Source of the DNA: Patescibacteria group bacterium
Lineage (GTDB): Bacteria > Patescibacteriota > Minisyncoccia > Phycocordibacterales > JANLHH01
Assembly: GCA_024654605.1 (NCBI GenBank)
Contig: JANLHH010000119.1
Coordinates: forward strand, 1-14,955
Length of the DNA stretch: 14,955 bases
Direction of reading: 5' to 3'
A program made the translations under genes and the position numbers. Positions 6,536 to 13,224 of this stretch are shown here, piece by piece (positions within the stretch are counted from its first letter, which is position 1; every line of letters starts with the position of its first letter). A model generated the notes under the pieces. It was not told the origin of the DNA, ran no database searches, and worked only from the letters and a program-made list of their open reading frames with translations.

Positions 6536-7216
6536 CTATAACACGTATCTGCCTTTCTCATCATCCCGAATAATCTTTCCCCCTTCCATCGTGATAACCC
6601 TTTTCTCCAATGTATCAATCACGCCTTTATTGTGCGTGGTCAGCACAACCGTCGTTCCCATGTCATTGATCTTCTGCAGTATTTGAATGATTTCAAATGT
6701 GTTGATTGGGTCAAGATTGCCGGTCGGTTCGTCCGCGATCAAAAGATCGGGTTGATTGATGATCGCGCGAGCGATGGCAACCCGTTGGCGTTCACCGCCC
6801 GAGAGCTGATGAGGAAAATTCCATACCTTTTCACCAAGATCAACAAGCTCCAGCACCTGCGGCACATCCGAGGCGATCTCTGCGTCAGTGCGTCCCGCCG
6901 CTTCCATCGCAAAAGCGATGTTTTCATAGGCAGTCTTGTTCGGCAGAAGCCGAAAATCCTGAAACACGATACCGATGCGCCGGCGGAGGTCGGTGACGCT
7001 CCTTTTATTAAGCCCATGTATATCAACGGATTCAAAAAATACCGCACCCTCTGTCGGACGCTCTTCCACTAAAAGCATTTTTACCAGCGTGGTCTTCCCG
7101 GCACCCGAATGGCCGACGATGGAAACAAACTCTCCCGGCGCGACGCTGAAACTCACTTGGTCAAGCGCTATCGTGTGGTCATTGTATTTCTTTGAAACTT
7201 TATCAAAATAGATCAT
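6536..7216 (-). CDS. ftsE: Cell division ATP-binding protein FtsE
   Basis: The 226-aa protein is an ABC ATPase of standard FtsE length. Visible motifs are Walker A GHSGAGKTT (35-43), the Q-loop Gln86 in VFQDFRLL, the signature LSGGERQR (138-145), Walker B LLIADEPTGNLD (158-169) and the H-loop His195. The beginning MIYFDKVSKKY is the usual FtsE N-terminus, which is why I use the ATG at 7214-7216 rather than the longer frame that overlaps the end of prfB. It pairs with FtsX, encoded 10 nt downstream, to form the cytoplasmic ATPase of the FtsEX complex. It follows prfB by 19 nt. The prfB-ftsE-ftsX order is also found in many Gram-positive genomes. Confidence 0.95.
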   Translation of the reverse strand: MIYFDKVSKKYNDHTIALDQVSFSVAPGEFVSIVGHSGAGKTTLVKMLLVEERPTEGAVFFESVDIHGLNKRSVTDLRRRIGIVFQDFRLLPNKTAYENIAFAMEAAGRTDAEIASDVPQVLELVDLGEKVWNFPHQLSGGERQRVAIARAIINQPDLLIADEPTGNLDPINTFEIIQILQKINDMGTTVVLTTHNKGVIDTLEKRVITMEGGKIIRDDEKGRYVL

Positions 7217-7235
7217 TGTGTTTTCTTTTTCAAAA

Positions 7236-8144
7236 TTAACCATGATGCTCGGCGTTAATGAATTCATCAATCTCGCCGTCTTCCAACACTTTCTCCACGT
7301 CGCGCACTTCAACTCCCGTCCTGTGGTCCTTTACCATCTTATACGGATGGAGTACGTACGATCTGATCTGATTTCCCCATTCTATTTCCGTCGTCTTGCT
7401 GATGGAGAGTCCCGCCTCTTTCTGTTTTTGTTCTTCCTCTCTCCTTTTATAAAGTTTTCCCTTCAGGATTTCAATGGCTTTTTCTTTATTCTGCGCTTGA
7501 CTGCGTTCCGAATCAACATGCGCGGAAAGATTGGTCGGGATATGGACAACACGCACCGCGGTTTCCCTCTTGTTCACATTCTGTCCGCCGGGACCGCCCG
7601 AACGAGAGAGCTCTACCCTCAATTCCGCCGGCGGTATTTCAATCGCGCCCCGTTCTTCAAATTTCGGAACAACCTCAACCATGGAAAACGAAGTGTGCCG
7701 CAACTTTTTTGAACTGAACGGAGAAATGCGAACCAAACGATGTACGCCCGATTCATTCTTGAGCATACCATACGCTCCCCGTCCGTGTATCTCGACGGTG
7801 ATGTTGCGGTAGCCCCCACGGTCATTTTCGTTCTTGTGCAAGAGACTTGTTTCCCATCCTTTCCTCTGAAAAAATTTAAGGTACATTCTATAGAGCATTG
7901 CGGAAAAATCCTCGGCATCATCGCCGCCGGCACCGGAAAATATGGTCATCACCGCGCCGCCCTTGTCATATTTTCCCCGTCCGGCCACTGTGTCCTTGAG
8001 GTCCTGCAGTTCCTTGAGCATATCCTGCGCGGCTGCCTTATGAGACCAAAAATCCGGCGCGCGCATCGCTTGTTCAATCTCTTCTATCCGTTCCTTCATG
8101 CTGTCTTTTCCACTTTCCTGTCCGCTTTTCCGTGTGTCGCTCAT
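7236..8144 (-). CDS. prfB: Peptide chain release factor 2, shortened domain 1
   Basis: The 302-aa protein carries the RF2 tripeptide SPF (141-143), which reads UGA/UAA, and the catalytic GGQ loop GPGGQNVNK (184-192; Gln188) that triggers peptide release on the ribosome. Domains 2-4 (about 62-302) are complete, including GVHRLVRISPF, HIPT and NQIRSYVLHP. The N-terminal domain 1 is strikingly small: between the APDFWSH motif (29-35) and the GAGGDDAED motif (71-79) there are only about 35 residues, where the E. coli protein has about 85. No sign of the programmed UGA frameshift known in many prfB genes: the frame is open from the ATG. UGA is used as a stop in the window (203-aa gene at 11914), in keeping with an active RF2. 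First gene of the prfB-ftsE-ftsX-pyrG operon. Confidence 0.93.
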   Translation of the reverse strand: MSDTRKSGQESGKDSMKERIEEIEQAMRAPDFWSHKAAAQDMLKELQDLKDTVAGRGKYDKGGAVMTIFSGAGGDDAEDFSAMLYRMYLKFFQRKGWETSLLHKNENDRGGYRNITVEIHGRGAYGMLKNESGVHRLVRISPFSSKKLRHTSFSMVEVVPKFEERGAIEIPPAELRVELSRSGGPGGQNVNKRETAVRVVHIPTNLSAHVDSERSQAQNKEKAIEILKGKLYKRREEEQKQKEAGLSISKTTEIEWGNQIRSYVLHPYKMVKDHRTGVEVRDVEKVLEDGEIDEFINAEHHG

Positions 8145-8150
8145 GAAAGG

Positions 8151-8178
8151 ATTATACCAAAATAGTCCGGAATTTCAA
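8151..8178 (-). promoter_or_regulatory. Promoter of prfB-ftsE-ftsX-pyrG, apparently leaderless
   Basis: On the minus strand: TTGAAA (8173-8178), a 16-nt spacer ending in TGG, and a perfect TATAAT (8151-8156). Counting seven nt past the hexamer puts the start site at 8144, exactly the A of the prfB ATG. It is the best promoter in the window. Confidence 0.8.
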
Positions 8179-8210
8179 AAAAAGAAACAATCCTGACAAA
8201 AGACCGTTTC
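8177..8210 (-). terminator. Rho-independent terminator of the surface-protein operon
   Basis: On the minus strand GACCGTTTC/GATTGTTTC-type arms (8202-8210 and 8184-8192) form a 9-bp stem with two G-U pairs and a 9-nt loop, followed by seven T residues (8177-8183). It lies about 100 nt after the last surface gene. The end of the T-run is also the start of the prfB -35 hexamer. Confidence 0.7.
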
Positions 8211-8257
8211 TTTCTTTCGTTCCTTCATTCTATCATCGCCTTCGCTCGTTCTGGTTG

Positions 8258-8284
8258 TGCAAAGCTCCAGATATTCGCTTTGCA
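8258..8284. other. Hairpin in the 3' region of the surface operon
   Basis: A perfect 8-bp stem TGCAAAGC/GCTTTGCA encloses an 11-nt loop. It has no T-run of its own and lies between the last stop codon (8312) and the terminator, where it could protect the mRNA 3' end. The rest of 8211-8311 shows nothing else. Confidence 0.4.
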
Positions 8285-8311
8285 TCCCTGGCAGGACCCC
8301 TTTACCTAAAA

Positions 8312-10051
8312 CTACGAACCTGAAATATCTCGTATCTCTTTCGCCACCACTTCTTCCGCTTCCTCTAATTTCTCGCTAAATTCTTCCAAAAATTCCATTT
8401 CTTCGGACGTAAGATTCCGTCGCGCTTTTTTGAGCCGCGCAATATGTCGTAGAACCCCTTCGCGAAGAACTTTGAACGCTCTGTCAGATACACGCTCCGC
8501 TTCTCGCGCTTCGCGGCGCATACGCGCTACCGTGCGCGGGATCTTAAACCAGAGCCGGAGACCAACCCAAGCAATGCCACCAAGAGCAAGAAGTGCGAGA
8601 ATGGCGACAGAGAGGTACTTCAGAACAAAGCTAACGATACCTGAGACGAATTCCGATCTGACAGAAACGGTGAGTGGAGCAGTTTCGTTGCTCTGCGCCC
8701 CACGCCCATCCTTAACACGCGCAGTTATTGCGTACACCCCGCTATCAAGCCACTTCTTCGCGACAAACGCAAAATCGCCGGACGTGTTGCTTCGCGTATA
8801 CTCCTCCGATACTAGTGTGTTGCCTTCGCGGATGTACACCGTCACGTCAGAATCAGGATATGTCGTTCCTCTGATTTTCAGTATATCTCCCTCTCCCATC
8901 GTTTCCGGGTAGTAGGTAATCGCCGGCGCGTCAATCGCCTCAATCGTGAAATCCGCCGAGCTATTCCGCACATTGCCGGCATTGTCTACCGCCGTTACCA
9001 AAAGTGTATGGGAGCCGGGAAACTCCGGCGGAAGCACAAAGGGTTTGGACTCCGCTTCGGCACTCACAAATTGCGGCACCCCGCCATCAATGGAGAGTTC
9101 GTAGTGATTGATGCCGGACAAGGCGTCGGATGTGCCGAAGATAGCGGCAATAGTCGGAGTAGAACTTGTTGCGCCATTCGGGAATTGAATGGTCATCGGC
9201 AGAGGCGGCACCGTATCTATCTGTATCCTGAAGGTGCTTACCGGACCCCATCCATCCAACCTCTTTCCTTGCATATGGAAGTACCAAATGCCATCCTTGA
9301 GGTCTATCTCTTTATGAGAGATAGGGTTAGTGTAAAGCACCTGTGGTATACTGTCGGCGTTTTGGTCGTAGCCAAGCCGCACCGCCGTTACGTCTTGCGC
9401 ATTGGTCCAATCAAAGACAACGTGCGTCCGATTGTACCATTTCGTTTCATCGGGATGCGTTGATGATGTTATCTGCGCCAACAAATCAGCTGACAACGAA
9501 TCAAGAGTGTTTGCTACGGAAGAAGGCGTGTCGGAAAAAACCACCGGCGGGGCGATTGTTACGGTAGCGTTGTGTACGCCGTTTAATACATCGGTACCAA
9601 GCCCGTCGTTGGCACGCACCGCGCCGTTTAGAAGCGTAAGCGTGGTGGCGCCGACCGTTTTAGCCCGCAAGGTAACTGAAAATAATCTGCCATTAGACCC
9701 TTGATATCCGGGGGATGGCAGTCCTCCGTTCCAAGAAATCGTATTATTGCCGTCGTAGATCGGAGCCGCTATCCATAACGTAAAAAGCGACGCGTCCTTG
9801 TTTATAGAAACAACATCAAACAGACTTTTTGAAAAAAAAAGATTTCCTTCCGCGTTATTAATAGCGATTCCTTCGCTGTTGACAAAGACCGACACGGTCA
9901 CCGTGCTACCGATGGAAACACTTGCATTACTCGGCACGAGAGATAGTGTTGCGGCGCCTGCGGGAGCGGGTACAAAGAAAAATAAACCTATCCCTAGTGT
10001 TAATGCGCCATACCATATCCTACATCCAATACTTTTTTCGTTTGTATACAT
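8312..10051 (-). CDS. Membrane-anchored cohesin-domain protein with Ig-like domains and cytoplasmic coiled coil
   Basis: The 579-aa protein has a signal peptide (hydrophobic 15-28, cleavage near AGA-ATL at 33), then a cohesin-like domain (about 35-166). Cohesin hallmarks are the VSIGSTVTVSVFV strand pair, ALINNAEG-like region near 64-69, LFSVTLRAK (123-131) and the closing VRANDGLGT (145-153). Residues about 195-280 and 281-372 are Ig/FN3-like; the latter has SDALSGINHYEL and VTAVDNAGN. A further Ig-like domain spans 375-465. One membrane helix (about 477-500) follows, then a 75-residue charged, helical cytoplasmic tail (505-579) with an Arg-rich start and Glu-rich end. It could hold a dockerin partner on the surface, most simply the FN3-dockerin protein encoded two genes upstream. 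I chose the ATG at 10051; it overlaps the previous gene by 32 nt, and no ribosome site is seen, so translation is probably coupled. Confidence 0.8.
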   Translation of the reverse strand: MYTNEKSIGCRIWYGALTLGIGLFFFVPAPAGAATLSLVPSNASVSIGSTVTVSVFVNSEGIAINNAEGNLFFSKSLFDVVSINKDASLFTLWIAAPIYDGNNTISWNGGLPSPGYQGSNGRLFSVTLRAKTVGATTLTLLNGAVRANDGLGTDVLNGVHNATVTIAPPVVFSDTPSSVANTLDSLSADLLAQITSSTHPDETKWYNRTHVVFDWTNAQDVTAVRLGYDQNADSIPQVLYTNPISHKEIDLKDGIWYFHMQGKRLDGWGPVSTFRIQIDTVPPLPMTIQFPNGATSSTPTIAAIFGTSDALSGINHYELSIDGGVPQFVSAEAESKPFVLPPEFPGSHTLLVTAVDNAGNVRNSSADFTIEAIDAPAITYYPETMGEGDILKIRGTTYPDSDVTVYIREGNTLVSEEYTRSNTSGDFAFVAKKWLDSGVYAITARVKDGRGAQSNETAPLTVSVRSEFVSGIVSFVLKYLSVAILALLALGGIAWVGLRLWFKIPRTVARMRREAREAERVSDRAFKVLREGVLRHIARLKKARRNLTSEEMEFLEEFSEKLEEAEEVVAKEIRDISGS

Positions 10052-10889
10052 AAAAAAACACAAAAAGTAAAAAAATGATACTTAATATAATAATACCATT
10101 TTCCCACTTAAATCCCATGGAGAATTGTATTGTTGCATGATTACCTGCTCCGTCATACGCAGTAATTGTGATCGGGGTGTTCCGCTCTTGATCGAGAAGA
10201 ACATAGACCCCATCCGTGACGCTCGTTGATTTCTCTCCTTCCAGCACTTCATACCGCGCTACACCGGATAAATCGTCAGTAGCGTGAAAACTTAAAAAAT
10301 AGCGCCCATCATACACGCTCGGGTCTTTCCCCAGTTCCAACGCGTCAAAATGCGGAGGTGTATCGTCAGGAAGCGAGGATCGCCCGGCGTTCGGGTCGAC
10401 TGGCAACAGAGAAACCGTGATTGATCTTGAAAATATGCCTTCCTTCGTACCCTTCCCATCATTCTCGTATGCACTGCCGCCGACCCATGAAAGAGTCGCG
10501 GCGCCTCCCGTAGAACTTGAGATATATACGCGGAAAAGAAGGCTGTCGTGGCTAAAACCTCCGGGTACGCCGCCAACGAATCGGATAACCTCTTCATCAG
10601 GGGAGTACCAGGGAGAGACGGCCCAGTAGCTAAGGATAGAGCCGCCGGTCTCGACTAGTATCGATGGTACCTTCCCAAGCGCTTCCCCGTTGAGACTGAT
10701 GGTACCTTCAACGACGTTCAAAGGCGTTCCTTCGGGATTGATGCGTGCCTCAATGATTGCCGCTCCGGAATCTACGCTCGGCACCACTCGGAAATACACT
10801 TCCGCCGCGTACGCCGTGGATGCGTACAAGATAGAGAGTACTGCGAGTGCCGAGATTAATACTATTCTTTTTTTAAAAGAGAGACGCAT
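10020..10889 (-). CDS. Membrane-anchored cohesin-like domain protein
   Basis: The 289-aa protein has a signal peptide (basic RLSFKKR, hydrophobic 9-22, cleavage near AYA-AEV at 28), a cohesin-like domain (about 30-162), an Ig-like domain (about 175-258) with the TPPHF..., TDDLSGVARYEV and TAYDGAGN motifs, one membrane helix (about 264-281) and a short basic cytoplasmic end (KRKK). The cohesin-like part is a diverged paralogue of that in the next gene: both share EG at the third strand, a GG(V/L)P turn, LFRVYI/LFSVTL and a NDGKGT/NDGLGT end. It lacks the long cytoplasmic coiled coil of its neighbour. It overlaps the dockerin gene by 17 nt at its start and the next cohesin gene by 32 nt at its end. 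Cohesin is a clear fold-level match in the neighbour and a weaker one here. Confidence 0.7.
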   Translation of the reverse strand: MRLSFKKRIVLISALAVLSILYASTAYAAEVYFRVVPSVDSGAAIIEARINPEGTPLNVVEGTISLNGEALGKVPSILVETGGSILSYWAVSPWYSPDEEVIRFVGGVPGGFSHDSLLFRVYISSSTGGAATLSWVGGSAYENDGKGTKEGIFSRSITVSLLPVDPNAGRSSLPDDTPPHFDALELGKDPSVYDGRYFLSFHATDDLSGVARYEVLEGEKSTSVTDGVYVLLDQERNTPITITAYDGAGNHATIQFSMGFKWENGIIILSIIFLLFVFFYVYKRKKYWM

Positions 10890-11889
10890 AAATGTTATTT
10901 TCCCAGTTATAGAGGAGGATGGAAAAGTCCACCGAATCCACCTTGCCGTCTTTGTTCATATCAACAGCCGGGTTCTTGAACGGTGGCGATGTCTTCCAAA
11001 ATGCGAGGAGGATAGAAAAATCTACGCCATTGACTTTGCCGTCGCCGGTCAAGTCGGCTGCGTTACCCGAGACGGTAGACGTACTCGGCACTATCCCGCT
11101 TCCGCCTCCTCCACCTCCACCGCCTCCGCCACTTCCACCGCTTGAAGGCTCGGCAGTTGCCGTGAGCGATTGACTCGCGTGTGATGAATCCGAGCCAAAC
11201 TGCGCATCAAGATGAAACCAGTAGCTTCCTACAGACGACACCGTGGCATTGAGCGTCGTGTCAAAATCCACCCCCGGCTGTATGAGCTTGGCGGCGGACG
11301 AGGAGAACACGTCATTGCCCCCGCCACAGAGGTTCGTATCCGAATCGGTCACGCACCAGGTATATTGATACTCGTACGCGGTAACGCCTTCGTTGGTTAT
11401 GCGCACACTTGCGGCGATTGACGGCACGGTGGTGTCGGAAATGCTGTTGATGATGACTTGCGCCGGAGCCCCCGGTGTGCCGGAAACGACGGAGGAAGCC
11501 GGCCCTTGGTCAATGCTATTTACGGCAGAAACCCGAAAATCATATGAAGTATCGTTGGAAAGGCCGGAGACGGTGCCTACGGTATTGATATTGTTGCCGT
11601 CGGGAAAAGTGGACCAGGTACTACCATTGGTGGTTTTGTATTCAATCACATAATCCGTAATGGTCGAACCGCCGTTCGATGAGGGTGGAGACCATGACAG
11701 GTCAACACTTTTATCACTGATGCTGACCGCAAGATTGGCGGGCGCCCCAGGTGCAAAAATGCCAGCCGTTATGGTGGCGTTGATGGTCGCCGCACGAACA
11801 TTAGTGACTACGGCTACAGAAATAACGACAGAAAAAAAGAGGGGGGCGAATATCCATAGGAAGAGATTTCGGTGTGCATGTAGAAGCAT
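10873..11889 (-). CDS. Secreted FN3-dockerin protein
   Basis: The 338-aa protein has a signal peptide (hydrophobic 9-28, cleavage near VRA-ATI at 33), a fibronectin type III domain (about 47-140; LSWSPPSSNGG, YVIEYKT, YDFRVSAVN), a second beta domain (about 142-246) with two cysteines (179, 188), a Gly-rich linker (250-265) and a C-terminal type I dockerin (about 276-332). The dockerin has two F-hand repeats: DLTGDGKVNGVD (279-290) and DMNKDGKVDSVD (310-321), each with Asp/Asn at calcium positions 1, 3, 5 and 12 (Thr281 replaces Asn in the first), followed by near-identical FSILLAFW/FSILLYNW helices. Family knowledge: such modules bind cohesins with high affinity and need calcium. The next two genes encode cohesin-like domains on membrane proteins, so a cognate pair is likely. 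No transmembrane helix follows the signal peptide, so it must be held by a partner or released. Confidence 0.9.
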   Translation of the reverse strand: MLLHAHRNLFLWIFAPLFFSVVISVAVVTNVRAATINATITAGIFAPGAPANLAVSISDKSVDLSWSPPSSNGGSTITDYVIEYKTTNGSTWSTFPDGNNINTVGTVSGLSNDTSYDFRVSAVNSIDQGPASSVVSGTPGAPAQVIINSISDTTVPSIAASVRITNEGVTAYEYQYTWCVTDSDTNLCGGGNDVFSSSAAKLIQPGVDFDTTLNATVSSVGSYWFHLDAQFGSDSSHASQSLTATAEPSSGGSGGGGGGGGGGSGIVPSTSTVSGNAADLTGDGKVNGVDFSILLAFWKTSPPFKNPAVDMNKDGKVDSVDFSILLYNWENNIYASLF

Positions 11890-11913
11890 GAAATTACGTT
11901 CATGAGAGTTCGG

Positions 11914-12525
11914 TCAGTTCTTTCGTACAGCGATATTAAACGAGAAGAATTTCCTGACTATCAAAACAAGTAGGATAAAAAGGATAAGCCCAAGCCCTAC
12001 CCACGACCACGGGGCGTATGCGGAAAAGAACGAAGAGACGCGATAGCTTATCGCTTGAAATATATTTGCGGGTACCAGTGTAAAATAGAGCTTTGTGGCA
12101 ACGGCGACTCCAACTGAAGTGCCGGGAGCATTTGTCGGTACCGGCCCACTTTCAATGAAAGCGAAATAGTCGCCCGGCTCGCCCTTCAATGGCACAATCA
12201 TGCTGATTGTTACCTCTTGGCTTTCATTCGGCTCAAGTGTGAATGTCGCAGGACTAAACGAGAACCATTCCTTTCCGGGCCGGAGCTCGTGGCGATCTTG
12301 GTGGAATGCGATACCCATGCCATAGGTGGTTGTCTCGTCGCCCGTATTGAAGATGCGGACACTCGGAATCTCGTAAATACCGCCAAGTTTTATCGGCTCA
12401 TCAATGCGTATCTCACCCGCCCCCATACCAACGCCCACTTTTGCAAAAACAACTCCGGCAGAAAAAGTAAGTACGATCGCACATAGCGTAAAGAACGAGG
12501 TAGCTGAAAATGTATTATGTCTCAT
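11914..12525 (-). CDS. Exported Ig-like protein with C-terminal membrane anchor (DUF916-like?)
   Basis: The 203-aa protein has a signal peptide (hydrophobic 10-27, cleavage near VFA-KV at 28), one extracellular beta-sandwich domain (about 30-155), a membrane helix (about 174-191) and a short basic tail. The domain opens with a strand of the type seen in sandwich domains (IPSVRIFNTGD, 53-63), then WFSFSPATFTLEPNESQEVTISMIVP (87-112) and GDYFAFIESGPV. A proline/Asn turn before a strand that ends in VPxxxxxGDYF is what I associate with DUF916-type domains of WxL-interacting proteins, but also with pilus-chaperone-like folds, so the family is uncertain. It lies 24 nt upstream of the FN3-dockerin gene and probably begins that transcript. 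It ends with TGA. Confidence 0.65.
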   Translation of the reverse strand: MRHNTFSATSFFTLCAIVLTFSAGVVFAKVGVGMGAGEIRIDEPIKLGGIYEIPSVRIFNTGDETTTYGMGIAFHQDRHELRPGKEWFSFSPATFTLEPNESQEVTISMIVPLKGEPGDYFAFIESGPVPTNAPGTSVGVAVATKLYFTLVPANIFQAISYRVSSFFSAYAPWSWVGLGLILFILLVLIVRKFFSFNIAVRKN

Positions 12526-12532
12526 ATCAAAA

Positions 12533-12541
12533 AGTATACCA
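12533..12541 (-). promoter_or_regulatory. Extended -10 promoter of the 203-aa protein and cohesin-dockerin genes
   Basis: On the minus strand TGG is followed by TATACT. The predicted start site is 12526, one nt before the ATG at 12525. No -35 hexamer is visible. This suggests the 203-aa protein and the three overlapping genes can be made as a separate leaderless transcript. Confidence 0.55.
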
Positions 12542-12599
12542 CACGCAACTATTATTACGCGAGCTTAGAATTAGGAAGAGAAGAGGTTGCACCGAGTGC

Positions 12600-13136
12600 T
12601 TATTGCGATGTCACCTGAGCGGTGATCGTGAGAGATTTTTCAACGAAGTCAGATGATGCTGTCGGCGTAGTGAGGCGGAAATCAAGATTCTGATCTTGGA
12701 GTGACGCGAATGTTGACGATGCGGTAAGATATGTGTCGGTTGCCTGAAATGTCATGTAGGTTGAGCCGGTCGTAGTTGATACTTCAAGCTTAAATATGTC
12801 GGAGCCAGCAGACGTGCCGAGTGTCCATGTCGTGCCACCAGTCGCGTTTGACGTTTTTACATTCAACACTGCAGCAGATCCGTCATTGCTCGCAACCTGT
12901 GTGTCGCTATTGCCTGCCGTCGTTGTCGCGGTATTCAGAGCGACTGAACCGAATGCAATAGAGCCGTCAGAAACCGAAATCGCGAGGTTAGTCGCCGTAA
13001 CTGTTGCGGCGACGGTTGCGGTGTCAGCGGCACGAGCGATATAAGCCCAAAAAAACGCGAGAAGAACTACGAACACAACTCCCCCCACCAGAAACCGAGA
13101 ATTTCTTTCTTCTTTCAAAAAAGTTGAAACATTCAT
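12600..13136 (-). CDS. Small exported beta-domain protein, paralogue of the large surface protein C-terminus
   Basis: The 178-aa protein has a signal peptide (hydrophobic 17-31, cleavage near ARA-ADT at 36) and a single beta-rich domain (about 50-178). Its sequence closely parallels the last 130 residues of the upstream 554-aa protein: both have an IxFG/IEYG strand, LNVK.SNA.GGT.WTL (WTL at 104-106), STTTG, and (D)FRLTTP..SSD..(Q)KS.TIT.Q near the end. The Trp-x-Leu triplet after a Gly-rich turn recalls the WxL cell-wall-binding domain of Firmicutes, but the match is weak. The domain occurs alone here and as the C-terminus of a larger protein there, the pattern of a small and large partner. 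I chose the ATG at 13134-13136; another in-frame ATG two codons earlier (13142) is equally possible. The 88 nt before it show no strong promoter, so it may be co-transcribed with the upstream gene. Confidence 0.7.
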   Translation of the reverse strand: MNVSTFLKEERNSRFLVGGVVFVVLLAFFWAYIARAADTATVAATVTATNLAISVSDGSIAFGSVALNTATTTAGNSDTQVASNDGSAAVLNVKTSNATGGTTWTLGTSAGSDIFKLEVSTTTGSTYMTFQATDTYLTASSTFASLQDQNLDFRLTTPTASSDFVEKSLTITAQVTSQ

Positions 13137-13224
13137 AATCATATTAAGTATTAATTTACCTTTATTTAAAATAATATCATATCTCTCATATGAGGTAAAA
13201 GTGAAATGTGGACAACTTCCCATA

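Noticed and set aside
7236..8144. PrfH or a YaeJ/ICT1-type release protein instead of RF2
   Set aside because: The GPGGQNVNK loop resembles those, but the SPF codon-reading motif and complete domains 2-4 fit RF2.
7236..8300. Programmed frameshift in prfB
   Set aside because: The frame is open from the ATG and a promoter with its start site on that ATG leaves no room for an upstream coding part.
13185..13194. CTCATATGAG palindrome as an operator
   Set aside because: It is a single 10-nt palindrome in AT-rich DNA with no second copy nearby; too little to call a binding site.
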